A stretch of 64,000 nt of DNA from Allobaculum sp. Allo2 (GTDB lineage: Bacteria; Bacillota_I; Bacilli_A; Erysipelotrichales; Erysipelotrichaceae), in contig NZ_CP078088.1 in NCBI RefSeq assembly GCF_022701175.1, positions 1,550,001 through 1,614,000 on the forward strand. The letters run 5' to 3'. The position numbers and the translations under genes are program-made. The first letter of the stretch is position 1. Every line of letters starts with the position of its first letter. The notes below the pieces were generated by a model. That model was given only the letters and a program-made list of their open reading frames with translations. It had not been told where the DNA came from and searched no databases. Shown here one piece after another: positions 48,401 through 57,925 of the stretch.

Positions 48401-49817
48401 CGTCCAAATCTGACGCTGACTACCGCTTCGACATGGGGCTGGTCGTCGATTCTATATTCCAAAGTCGAACTGCAGAAAGCGCTCGATCTGCTTCTGGAAG
48501 ACTGGGATACGCTTAAGGATTCCGAAGCGTATCGCTATGACGTAGTCAGCGTGGCTCAGCAGGTTCTGTCCAACTCGGCACAGGGAATTCTTTCCAAAAT
48601 GAATACGGCTTACACCAACCGCGATCTGGATGAATTCACGACCTGGTCGGATAAGCTGATCGAACTCGTCAGCGATTCGGACCGTCTGCTTTCCACAACG
48701 AAAATGTACATGCTTGGCAACTGGACCGAAGCCGCCAGCCGCATGATCAGCGATCCGGATGACTTCACCAGAGATCTGTTTGATCTCAACGCCAAAGCGC
48801 TTGTATCGACATGGGGTTCCATTGCCCAGTCGAACGCCGGCGGTCTGCACGACTACTCCAACCGTCAGTGGGCTGGCCTGACGAAAGATCTGTATCTCAA
48901 GCGCTGGCAGATGTTCATTGACGAAAAGAAAAAGAACTGCGCGGCGAATCCTTTAAAACCTTCAGCGCAGCGGACTGGTTTGAAGTGGAATGGGCCTGGG
49001 CGCGAAACAGCGACGAACGCTTCTCCGATCAGCCAGGTTCGGATCCGATCAACACACTGGCCGAAAACGTTCTTGAAAAATACGACATCCAGAAAATCGC
49101 TCCGGAAATTACTCTGGACGGCGTTCTGGAACCGGAAAAATGACCGCCACTGCTCCCAGTGCGCAGAGCGGAGAAGGACCAGAACGCGTTCTGGATGGAA
49201 ACAATCAGACGCTCTGGCACACCCAGTACACCGGAACGCTGCCCACACGGGAACAGTGCTATATCACACTGAACCTCAACGAACCGGCGATGGTACGCTC
49301 CCTGCTGTATTTGCCAAGAAGCAACGCGCAGAACGGCACAATCACCAAATATCGCATTGAGGTTATCGACGACAGCCAGCCTGGAGCGGAGTGGAAAACG
49401 GCAGCCGAAGGAAACTGGGCCCGTGAATCCGGCTGGAAAGAAGCCGTATGGTCCACGCCGGTAAAAGCGACGAAGGTCCGTCTTGTGGCCGTAGATTCCG
49501 TCAGTGTCGAAACGGGCAAAATTTTCGCGTCCGCTGCGGAAATCCGCGTGAAAGGCGTATGGAGTGCGGACATTCCAGATGAACTCGATTACACCTTAAT
49601 GGATCAGGCCCTCGAAAAAGCCGATGCGCTTGAAGCGGCCAAAGAGACGTTTGCGATGACAGGCCTCCATGCCTTTGAAGACGCAAGAACGCATGCGGCT
49701 TCCGTTCGAGCCGATGCCCTTACGCAAAAAGAGCTCGATGACGCGGCGCTCCGTCTGAATCAGGCGATGCTGAAACTGCGCAAGAAAGTCGATAAGGCGT
49801 ATCTGGAAAATCTTTAA
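45423..49817 (+). CDS. Secreted GH89 alpha-N-acetylglucosaminidase
   Basis: Exo-enzyme removing alpha-linked GlcNAc, as on gastric-type mucin. Signal peptide MKQSLTNRLKQTLSIVVAAG, with cleavage near TPIQAAVPS. There are two or three N-terminal CBM32/F5/8 C domains (SELENIAADFTITV; NIAGNGTISSITSGQGN; NNIAKGKSIHTNTNQA). The NAGLU N-domain is at about 540-640. The GH89 barrel includes FCTLSYSMAFWGESEW and MGGPLPDKWFAQR, with the two likely catalytic Glu in TDPFHEGGNTGG and LVLDLYAERQPHWN. A helical domain, a C-terminal CBM32 (DGNNQTLWHTQYTG) and a FIVAR-like end follow. Three lost bases (48374-48378, 48928-48932, 49136-49140) split the last third. Corrected length is about 1465 residues. Confidence 0.92.
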
Positions 49818-49876
49818 TCGATACAGAGCTTAAAAAGCCTCTTTAAAGTCGAACCGGCTGTGACCGGTTCAAAACG

Positions 49877-49919
49877 AAGACCGGCCTCGATTTCGAATAT
49901 CGAATCGAGGACCGGTCTT
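49877..49919 (+). terminator. Terminator after GH89
   Basis: AAGACCGGCCTCGATTTCGA and TCGAATCGAGGACCGGTCTT form a very long stem, followed by TCC. Confidence 0.8.
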
Positions 49920-50038
49920 TCCTTTGGCCGTCGGTTTGAACCGCAAAAAACTCGGATCTTCCGTAAGCGTCAAATAAAAGACGGGTATTTTCTCGACCGC
50001 CTCCTTGGGATAATTCCTTTATTCAAGGAGGCTTTTTC

Positions 50039-50425
50039 ATGGAATCAATCATCCCTGCAATCGATCTCGGTATCGATTTCTCCAAAGTTAAAAACATCTA
50101 TCTGGCTCAGATGCCTGCTGACCTTCGCAAAGGAATTGACGGTTACGTCTCCCTGGTTCAAGGACCTCTCGCTCTGGATCCGCTGGATGGATCCCTCTTT
50201 CTCTTCGTTAATCGACAGAAGAACAAGATCAAAGGTATCCTTCGTGACGGAAATGGATTCTGGCTTGTTTATAAGCGACTCTCCAGATCTTCCCTTCAGT
50301 GGCCTGTCAGCACTGACCAGTCCGACTTCATGCGAATTGACTGTTCGCAGCTGGCTTCTCTGCTTTCCGGTCTGTCGATTGTTCCCCAGCCGGCATTTCT
50401 GCCACGAACTTATAAGTATGTTTAA
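50039..50425 (+). CDS. tnpB: IS66 accessory protein TnpB, copy 2
   Basis: Identical in protein to the gene at 17673. It carries the RKGIDGYVSL motif. The start ATG 50039 follows CAAGGAGGCTTTTTC. It is intact, 128 residues. Confidence 0.92.
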   Translation: MESIIPAIDLGIDFSKVKNIYLAQMPADLRKGIDGYVSLVQGPLALDPLDGSLFLFVNRQKNKIKGILRDGNGFWLVYKRLSRSSLQWPVSTDQSDFMRIDCSQLASLLSGLSIVPQPAFLPRTYKYV

Positions 50426-50517
50426 ACCAATTTAAAAGGATGATTTTCTTGAAGGAATATCAAGATAAATCATCCTATTTACTTTATCTATCGCTCTAAA
50501 TATGTTAAAATTAATAC

Positions 50518-52357
50518 ATGAATGTGCCGAACCCTTACCAGACAATCCGCAACGAGCTCCTCGAAGATCTTCATCATCAGATCAGCACCATGACGGAAGA
50601 AGAGAAAGACAAATTTATTGAGGATATGTACCTGGATCTCTATTTCGCTAAAGAAATCAATAAAGCCGTGAAAAGCGGCCGCTTTGGTCCTTCTACGGAA
50701 AAGATGGTTCCCTTGAAACTGGATTACTCTGAAAACGAGGACGGCGGCCCAGATATCAATATTCTGAATAAACAGCTGGCTCAGCTTGATCTGAAAGCCG
50801 ATGTTTGTTTTAACCGGGCTGCGAAATATCAGGAAGCGGGAGACCGCTATCGTAAAGAAGCTGAAGATTTAAAGCTCAGTTCTGTTGAAAGAAGCAAGAA
50901 AAACCTTCCACCAAGTGCAGAAAGCAGGAAGCGGTCAAAGAAACCACTACCTTCAGTGTAGAAGGGAAAAGCGCATTTGCCCAGTTTGCGGCTGTGAGAT
51001 GAAAACTGTTGGAATGAAACGTCACTATAGGATTCATCGGATTCCCGCTCGCTATAGGCTGGAAGAAGTGCTGCGTGAGACAGTCGCGTGCCCAAACAAG
51101 TGTACGGATGAAAACGGGAAAGCCATCATCCGCACCGCCGAACCTGACGAGCCTGCACTGATCGACAAGAGTGTCGCAACTTCCTCTATGGTCGCGGGAA
51201 TTGCCTACGATAAGTTCGTAATGGGAACCCCGGCCTATCGTCAGGAAAAGCACCTGAGTCTCACGGGACTGCCGATCAGCCGTCAGACCATGGGCAACAT
51301 CCTGGAAAAAACTTACGATCTTTATCTGAAGCCCCTCGTAAAACAAATGATTGAGGATCTCCCAAACTGTAACGTCGTCCATATGGATGAGACGGTTTTA
51401 AAGTGCACGGAGGTTAAAGATCGAAAACAGTCTTCTATGGTTGTCGCCGTCAGCGGAATCTATGAAGAGAACCAGATGGCTGTCTATAAGTTTTTCCCTT
51501 ACAAGAAACAGGAGTTCGTAATCGCCCTCCTTGGCGGTTCTTTTCGTCATGCCCTTATGACAGACGGGCTTTATGCATATGCCAACTACTATGGCCCCTG
51601 CAGAAAGCTCAACTGTATGGCCCATGCGAGAAGAAAGATCTTCGAAGCCATCAAAGTCCGGTCAGACTTCGCGCAGTATCAGGCAGACGTCCTGAAGTGG
51701 GAAAAGACCACACTGGAGAACGACGAAGAGGCCGCAGAAGCGGCAGCCCAGCTGGACGAAACAGAGAGACCCGAACCAAGTCCGGGTCTCCAGATTCTGC
51801 TCACAGCCCTGTCTCTGTTCGGGAAGCTCTACCACATCGAATCCCACGTTGCTTCTTACTCGCACGAGGCGAGAACCGAAGTTCGGCAGGAACTTTCAAA
51901 GCCCTGCTTTGAAAGACTCACAAGAGTCATGATGGAAATTCAGAGTGGATTCGAGGAAAGAAGCACCGCCTACAGAGCAGCCAAGTACTTCATGGATCGA
52001 GCGAACTCGTTGGGAAGGTACCTGGAAGACGGTGATTATCCGATCGACAATAATGTGGCAGAAAGAGCCGTAAAGCCATTCGTGATCAATCGCAAAAACT
52101 TCCAGACTACGAAGAGTATCAAAGGTGCGGAAGTCGTCGCAGCGTTTATGACTTTGTTTCGATCGGCTGAAATGAACGACTTAAATCCAGAGCGCTACAT
52201 GGAGTACGTTCTGGATGAACTCAAATGGTTCAAAGACGATGAAATCGCGGTAGATGTATTGAAGTCACTTCTGCCGTATTCAAAGGATTTACCTGAATAT
52301 CTTCGAATTGGATACCGTGGACCGGATCCGAAGTATGAAGAAAACGATGAAGAATAA
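50518..52357 (+). CDS. tnpC: IS66 transposase TnpC, copy 2, frame-shifted near its start
   Basis: Same transposase as copy 1. The first 147 codons (MNVPNPYQTIRNELLEDLHH on) end at a stop at 50961. From about 50961 the zinc finger and whole DDE core run unbroken to 52357 in another frame: VVHMDETVLKC, LMTDGLYAYANYY and DNNVAERAVKPFVINR. Copy 1's second break is absent here because GAGAGACCC is full. The AAA run near 50942 shares the break of copy 1, and a GGG near 50964 has one G less. Thus the two copies agree at one frame break and differ at two. Confidence 0.85.
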
Positions 52358-52526
52358 AAAATACGCCAAGCGGGATCTCGAAAGGGATCCCGTTTAGCGT
52401 ATCTAATATTCAGTCTCGCGTATTCCCGTCGATTGTTTGACACTTACGATCTTCCCAGAGAAGGCCCGAGTTTTCGTTTTGGTAAATACTGAGGAATGAA
52501 ACGCACAATAAAAGCAGAAAAATTCG

Positions 52527-53516
52527 TCACAGAGCCAGAGAGAAAAACTTCGGATCAGGAAACGGTCTTTTTGCGCCCTGCCAGCTGTTTCGACGAAGGA
52601 GTTCCTTATCGATATCGTTGGCGGTCTGCGTCTTCTTTCGCGTCCATAGGGGAGCGAGCAGATCGCTGGCCAGACCGTCGCCGGTTACGCGTTCGATAAT
52701 GATGTGTTCATCGATCACTTCCAGCTGATCGCAGACAATGGATACATATTCCTGCGCGCCAAGAAGAGAAAACGGTTTGTTCAGCCAGCTCTGGCCCAGA
52801 CGGGAATTGTCCAGCAGATGAAGCATGTGAATTTTCAGCGCGCCGGGTTGAAGGGAACTGGCAAAGCGGGCGGTTTTGAGCATCATCTCTCGGGTTTCGC
52901 CCGGCAGTCCATTAATCAGATGCAGGACAGAACGCAGATGATGCCTTTGGCATAACGCGATCGCGTTTTTCGCATCTTCGGGCGTATGGCAGAAATTCAT
53001 GGCCTTTGCGGTCTGAGGATGAATGCTCTGCAGGCCGAATTCGACCCAGACTTCCTTGTGATACTTCGCCTGCATTTCTTCCAGCCATGCAGCGGTCTCT
53101 TCACAAAAACAGTCGGTTCGCGTAGCGATGGAAATCGCGCAGACTTCATCCGAGGCAAAGAAGGGAATATAAATCTTTTTCAGCGTTTCAAGCGGGGCGT
53201 ACGTATTGGAAAAGGACTGAAAGTAGGCGATGCCAAGACACTCGGGCCATTTTTTGCGGGCCCGTTTCAGATTTGCCTGGTACTGGGTCTGGAGCGACTG
53301 GCGGCTTTGCAGAATCGTATCGCCGCTTCCGGCAGATGAGCAGAAGGCGCAGCCGCCCACGCCTTTGGTTCCATCCCGGTTAGGACAGGAAAATCCCGCA
53401 TTGAGCGGGATTTTGGCAATTTTTCGTCCATACTGTTTCTTCATCGCATAGGAGAAGGTGTGGTAGCGCTTGTTGGTATCGGAAAAGGGAAAGGGGTTGT
53501 CCAGAATCTGGTTCAT
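52527..53516 (-). CDS. TIGR01212-type radical SAM protein (YtqA-like)
   Basis: Radical S-adenosylmethionine enzyme of the YtqA/YhcC-like group; the reaction is unknown. The [4Fe-4S]-binding cysteines lie in GFSCPNRDGTKGVGGCAFCS, a spaced variant (C, then CAFC) typical of this family. Other marks are AYFQSFSNTYAPLETLKKIY and VEFGLQSIHPQTAKAMN, then GLPGETREMMLKTA. It is 329 residues and intact. The start ATG 53516 overlaps the stop of the DAHP synthase gene as TAATG, so the two are translationally coupled, although no shared pathway is obvious. Confidence 0.9.
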   Translation of the reverse strand: MNQILDNPFPFSDTNKRYHTFSYAMKKQYGRKIAKIPLNAGFSCPNRDGTKGVGGCAFCSSAGSGDTILQSRQSLQTQYQANLKRARKKWPECLGIAYFQSFSNTYAPLETLKKIYIPFFASDEVCAISIATRTDCFCEETAAWLEEMQAKYHKEVWVEFGLQSIHPQTAKAMNFCHTPEDAKNAIALCQRHHLRSVLHLINGLPGETREMMLKTARFASSLQPGALKIHMLHLLDNSRLGQSWLNKPFSLLGAQEYVSIVCDQLEVIDEHIIIERVTGDGLASDLLAPLWTRKKTQTANDIDKELLRRNSWQGAKRPFPDPKFFSLAL

Positions 53517-54528
53517 TAGAGCGTGCGTCCAACCACTTTCGCAATCGCCCGCGCTTTAGTGACCAGTTCCGCATATTTATCCGGTTTCAGCGACTGCGCG
53601 CCATCGCTCCAGGCGTGCGCCGGATCGGGATGCACTTCAATGATCAGACCGTCTGCGCCAGCTGCAATCGCGCCTAACGCCTGCGCTTCGACAAGCTTCC
53701 AGTCGCCGGAGGCGTGGGACGGGTCGATGATAACCGGCAGATGAGTCCGTTCTTTCAAAATCGGAATGACTGCCAGATCGAGGGTATTGCGGGTGTATTT
53801 CTCAAACGTGCGGATGCCGCGTTCGCAGAAAATTACGTTTGGATTGCCTTCGGACATAATGTATTCCGCGGCCATGATCCACTCTTCAATCGTATTGGCC
53901 AGACCTCTCTTGAGCAGCACCGGCTTTTTCGTGCGGCCGACGGCTTTCAGAAGATCAAAGTTTTGCATGTTGCGTGCACCAATCTGAATGACGTCCACGT
54001 TTTCAACAAATTCATCGAGCTTGTCGATGCTCATCAGTTCGGTTACGATCGGCAGTCCGGTAAGTTCTCTGGCATGAACGAGATCCTGAATGCCTTCCGA
54101 GCCGAGACCCTGGAAGGAATAGGGAGACGTTCTGGGCTTGTAGGCGCCTCCGCGCAGCATATCCGCTCCGGCTTCCAGCACTTTGCCGGCAGCCTCGCAA
54201 ATGGCACCGTCGCCTTCAACCGCGCACGGGCCGGCGATCATGACGATTTTCTGTCCGCCGATTTTGATGCCGCTGACATCGATGACGGTATCTTCCGGAT
54301 GGAACATGCGGTTGGCCAGCTTGTACGGCTGGGCAACGCGCTGCACGTTAAAGACGATGGGATTGGCCAGCAGGGACCGCTCATCAATGGACGCGGTATC
54401 GCCGACCAGGCCGAAGACGTCGTAGTTTTCACCGACAATTTTGGTGATGGAAAGATTGCGGCTTTCCAGATCCGCAATCAGCTCATTGACAGCCTGTTCC
54501 GGGGCCGTCTTTTTAAAGTAATAATCAT
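53516..54528 (-). CDS. aroF: 3-deoxy-7-phosphoheptulonate (DAHP) synthase
   Basis: First enzyme of the shikimate pathway, joining phosphoenolpyruvate and erythrose 4-phosphate. It is of the AroF/KDO8P-like (TM0343) subtype with an N-terminal ferredoxin-like regulatory domain (NELIADLESRNLSITKIVGE). The core shows IAGPCAVEGDGAICEAAG, MLRGGAYKPRTSPYSFQGLG, QIGARNMQNFDLL, LLKRGLANTIEEW and PVIIDPSHASGDW with metal ligands. The start ATG 54528 follows AAAGGAGCTGTATTCACT. One base is missing from the T run 54510-54514 (MIITLKKTAPEQAV). The N-terminal domain suggests feedback control by an aromatic product. Confidence 0.93.
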
Positions 54529-55020
54529 AGTGAATACAGCTCCTTTAAACTCTCGACAGATCAGAAGATCTCTGACTTACGCAAAAGAGTATCCGCTCTT
54601 TTACCGGTTTTGTCCGGGAGAGCATCGCAATTGGAAGCGATACAGGACGAAAAGCAGGAAAACGGGAAGGAAAGCGGGTGCCCGATTTTTCGAAAACGGA
54701 TCGATCGGGTAAGTCTGCACTATCATACCGCCTTGAAAACTCGTTCAAAAATTCGAGCGGAAAATTTTCATAACTCGAAAGAAAACAGGAGGTTTTGCCG
54801 CCATAAACCGCCTGCGTATTCGAGATTCTCGATATTCATTGTTATGAAACTTAAAACCACAAAAAGGAAAACCGATCGATTTTCTGGGAAGGAAAATACA
54901 GGAAATCGTCCTGACAAGGCCGTAAAATGTCCACTTTGGTCATAGCTTTGACGACAAAACGATTTATGCCTATCATGAAATCAAGGATCAGCCCCGATCC
55001 ATCTGACAAGGAGTGAGTTT
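54529..55020. other. 492-base divergent upstream region of aroF and hpf
   Basis: Between the minus-strand aroF and plus-strand hpf. I see no gene. A TAAAATG/TTGACG-like stretch near 54918-54960 may include the hpf promoter. Confidence 0.4.
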
Positions 55021-55557
55021 ATGAAAATCAACATTGTTGGAAAGAATATTTCCATTACCCAGGCACTCGAAGACCGCATCACCAAGAAACTGAAAGGTCT
55101 CGAGAAGTACTTCCTGATCGGGGAAGACGACACCGCAAAAGTTCTGCTGACCTCCCATCCGAACCACAATAAAATCGAGGTCACCATCCCGACGAAGGCA
55201 GCGATCCTGCGTGCCGAAACCGTCGATGTCGATATGTACAATGCGATCGACAAAGTCGTAGACAAACTGAAAGACCAGATTCGCCGTCAGAAAACGCGTC
55301 TCGAAAGCCGCAAGGACAAGGCATCGCCGCTCTACGAAGCCTTCCTCGACTTCGATATTCTAGGTGAAGAAGATCCGGAAGACATCGTCGTCAAGACCAA
55401 ATCCATCGAACTCGAGCAGCTCTCGCTCGATGAAGCGATCACCCGCATGGATCTGCTCGATCACACTTTCTTCATCTATCTCGATGATGAAACCGGCAAA
55501 CCCGCTGTAGTCTACTGCCGCAAAGACGGCGGCTACGGTCTGATCGAAACCGAATAA
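55021..55557 (+). CDS. hpf: Ribosome hibernation promoting factor, long form
   Basis: Binds the 30S subunit and, in this long form, dimerises ribosomes into inactive 100S particles in stationary phase. The start ATG 55021 follows GACAAGGAGTGAGTTT. The N-terminal HPF/RaiA domain starts MKINIVGKNISITQALEDRI. The C-terminal dimerisation domain has KSIELEQLSLDEAITRMDLL and HTFFIYLDDETGKPAVVYCR, then KDGGYGLIE. It is 178 residues and intact. It is transcribed alone. Confidence 0.95.
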   Translation: MKINIVGKNISITQALEDRITKKLKGLEKYFLIGEDDTAKVLLTSHPNHNKIEVTIPTKAAILRAETVDVDMYNAIDKVVDKLKDQIRRQKTRLESRKDKASPLYEAFLDFDILGEEDPEDIVVKTKSIELEQLSLDEAITRMDLLDHTFFIYLDDETGKPAVVYCRKDGGYGLIETE

Positions 55558-55686
55558 GTCCAGAACGGGACGCATTCGCTAAAGCCTCAGGCCAGAACGA
55601 ATGCCGCCTGCCCGCCGTAAGAGAACCGGGAAAATCCAGTAAATCAGGCAGAGCAGGGATCGCCCGATTCTACAGGATCTGAAAAA

Positions 55687-55722
55687 TACAGAAGGGAAGC
55701 TGAAAAGCTTCCTTTTTCTGTA
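55687..55722 (+). terminator. Terminator after hpf
   Basis: ACAGAAGGGAAGC and GCTTCCTTTTTCTGT pair, with GGAAGC/GCTTCC innermost and a T run in the descending arm. 55558-55686 and 55723-55883 show no gene. Confidence 0.75.
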
Positions 55723-55883
55723 TAAAGGCTGCATAGAACAATTGATAATTCTCAACACAGGACTATAAAGCATCTTTTTATGGCACAATTTAGGAAAGCG
55801 TTTTCAACCCGCTGAAAACAAACAGAGGATCCAATCGAAAGAAGCGGTTTTCTCTGGATAGGATCCTGGAAAGGAGATTGTAT

Positions 55884-57017
55884 ATGCCTGTTTCTTTTCG
55901 CAAATCGGATTTAGAAAACACAGAACCCCGAATCTGTCATTCGGGAAAACTCGGCAGCGCCGAGTGGACAATTGATGAAGACGGCCTTCTCGTCATTGGC
56001 GAAGGTACGGTGAACACCGACGAGCTTCCGCCTTCCAGACATGAGGACGAAGATACGTCCGATCGCTGGCCATGGTATCCCTGGCGCAAGGAAATCGACC
56101 GGGTAGACGGCAGCGCGCCTCTCAAGGTAATCGGTGATCTGAGCTATGCATTTGGCGGTGCCGAACGCGCCACCGTCAGCAAGCGCGGCATTTACACTTC
56201 AATTGAATCGATCGATCTCTCCGGCTGGGACACGAGCGAAGTCACCAGCATGCGTTCGCTCTTCTTTGACTGCAGCGGCATGACCGAACTGAACATCGAC
56301 GGCTTTCAGACCGGAAACGTGCGGGATATGGCCAACATGTTCAACGGATGTTACAGCCTGCATGAACTGAACGTACAAAGCTTCGATACGCGAAGTGTCG
56401 AAGACATGTCCGGCATGTTTACCAGCTGCTACCTGCTCGAAAGCCTCGACGTTTCCGGTTTCGATACGTCCAATGTTCGAAACATGGAAAGCATGTTCGC
56501 GTTCTGCCACCGGCTGGGCGGTCTGGATGTATCTCACTTTGACACGTCGAAATGCGAGGACATGGGATTTATGTTCTCGGGCGACCGCGCCCTGCAAAGT
56601 CTGGATCTCTCCGGCTTCGATACCCGGCATGTGACGAATATGGACTTCATGTTTTCCGAGTGCAGCTCAATTCAGTCGCTCAATCTGGAAAGCTTTGATA
56701 CCGCCAATGCCCTGAGCCTTTTCAAGATGTTCAACGATGCCTATCAGCTGCAGCGCCTGAACATCACGCATTTCCAGACACAGAACGCCCGTTTCATTCA
56801 GAAGATGTTTGACGGCTGCAAGGCGCTTTCTGTTGTCGGATTCGGCTCTGGGGTGCAGAACACGCTGAAGGCGTTTCGATCCCGCTTCCCGAAAGGCGAG
56901 TGGTATCTCAATAACGAAGGCCCGTTTGCCCTTCTCAAGCTGCCCGCTTTAGAGGAAGGCCAGACTGGCTGGCTGACACGCACAAAGCAGATGAGCGACG
57001 CCTTCAAGGACTTCTAG
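55884..57017 (+). CDS. DUF285 (BspA-like) leucine-rich repeat protein, no signal peptide
   Basis: Protein made of BspA-type/DUF285 leucine-rich repeats. At least eight copies of a 24-residue unit (consensus LxSLDVSGFDTSNVxxM) lie between about residues 100 and 320. The start ATG 55884 follows GGAAAGGAGATTGT. There is no signal peptide, transmembrane helix or LPxTG, although most DUF285 proteins are secreted or cell-surface. The N-terminal 90 residues have no repeats; GSAEWTIDEDGLLVIGEG resembles the start of other BspA-like proteins. It is 378 residues and intact. The function is unknown; such repeats may bind protein partners. Confidence 0.8.
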   Translation: MPVSFRKSDLENTEPRICHSGKLGSAEWTIDEDGLLVIGEGTVNTDELPPSRHEDEDTSDRWPWYPWRKEIDRVDGSAPLKVIGDLSYAFGGAERATVSKRGIYTSIESIDLSGWDTSEVTSMRSLFFDCSGMTELNIDGFQTGNVRDMANMFNGCYSLHELNVQSFDTRSVEDMSGMFTSCYLLESLDVSGFDTSNVRNMESMFAFCHRLGGLDVSHFDTSKCEDMGFMFSGDRALQSLDLSGFDTRHVTNMDFMFSECSSIQSLNLESFDTANALSLFKMFNDAYQLQRLNITHFQTQNARFIQKMFDGCKALSVVGFGSGVQNTLKAFRSRFPKGEWYLNNEGPFALLKLPALEEGQTGWLTRTKQMSDAFKDF

Positions 57018-57065
57018 AGCGGCAGCTCCACGCACCTCTTTGAATCGTTCAAACCCGATTGCATT

Positions 57066-57098
57066 AGAGCGCATGAGCATGAAATTTCATGCGCTCTG
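57066..57098 (+). terminator. Terminator after the DUF285 gene
   Basis: AGAGCGCATGA and TCATGCGCTCT form a perfect stem, without a clear T run. Confidence 0.65.
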
Positions 57099-57480
57099 AC
57101 CTGAAAAGCGACGCAAACCATTGCGCATAATCCCTGCTTCAGAATATGGAAAGCGCTTGCGAATTGCTCATAGGTAAAGTTCGATTGGAGATTGCGTGCG
57201 GATCTTTTGAGGACGCCGGAAAAGCCGCCATAAATTTTGCAGAATTCTATCGCCGCACTTGTATTCACGCCGTCTGGTCAGTAAAATACCACAAGCGGCA
57301 AAAATCGCCCTGTACCCATTCGATAGACAAACCCCGATCGATTTCCTGGCCTGACTTTCAAAAAATCGGCTTTCTTACACGCAGATTCCATTGCGGAAAG
57401 GACAGGCGGCCACGGGTTTTCCTGGTTTCTGACCTTTCTGTCGTATGGTAAGATAAAAATTGTTTGGAGGAGGTTTATTT
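57099..57480. other. 382 bases upstream of sepF, no gene seen
   Basis: The sepF ribosome-binding site TTGGAGGAGG and a TAAGAT-like -10 near 57449-57454 lie at its end. No other structure was recognised. Confidence 0.35.
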
Positions 57481-57923
57481 ATGGGACTGATGGATCGTTT
57501 TAAATCATTCGTTGAACCTGGTGACGACGAAGAATACGTAGAAGAAGATGAAGTCGTAGAAACAGCAGAACAGTCTGCACCTACAGCTCGTCCTGCTGGC
57601 AACGCGTACGAAGTGAAGAAAGACAACGGCGCACCGCATCTGGATGCCAACACAAAAATGGTTCTTTTGAGCCGAGAAGCCTGAACGAATCGGAACTGGC
57701 TGGCAACCGCATGAAAGAAGGCCGCGCAGTTGTAGTGAACCTGCACAAGCTGACTGATGAATATGCTCGCCGCATGGAAGACTTCCTGACTGGTGTAGCC
57801 TTTGCCCTTGGCGGAGAGCTCAAGCATATCGGACCGGATGTAATTCTCTGCTATCCGAAAGAAATCGGCGTAGCAGGCTCGATCAACCTGAACGACGAAG
57901 CTGAAGAAGAATCTGCTCAGTAA
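57481..57923 (+). CDS. sepF: Cell-division protein SepF
   Basis: FtsZ-binding membrane-associated protein that arranges Z-ring filaments. The start ATG 57481 follows TGGAGGAGGTTTATTT. The N-terminal amphipathic membrane helix is MGLMDRFKSFV. A disordered acidic linker is followed by the conserved core, with NRMKEGRAVVVNLHKLTDEY, ARRMEDFLTGVAFALGGEL and ILCYPKEIGV. A base is missing at TTTT 57665-57668; repaired, it reads MVLFEPRSLNESELAGNRMK. The full length is about 148 residues. The gene lies two bases before ylmH. Confidence 0.92.
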
Positions 57924-57925
57924 TC

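Larger units (their letters stand above)
49963..52447 (+). mobile_element. IS66-family insertion sequence, copy 2 (2485 bp)
   Basis: Same ends as copy 1 (GTAAGCGTCAAATAAAAGAC on the left, GTAAGTGTCAAACAATCGAC on the right). It is flanked by a perfect 8-bp target duplication GATCTTCC (49955-49962 and 52448-52455), as expected of IS66. It holds tnpB and tnpC, and no tnpA. It inserted between the GH89 terminator and the radical SAM gene and breaks no recognised gene. Confidence 0.95.

Noticed and set aside
56200-56760. Regular about 72-base periodicity suggesting a DNA repeat or CRISPR array
   Set aside because: The repeats are at protein level (DUF285 units) with diverged bases. There are no identical repeats with unique spacers, and no cas genes.
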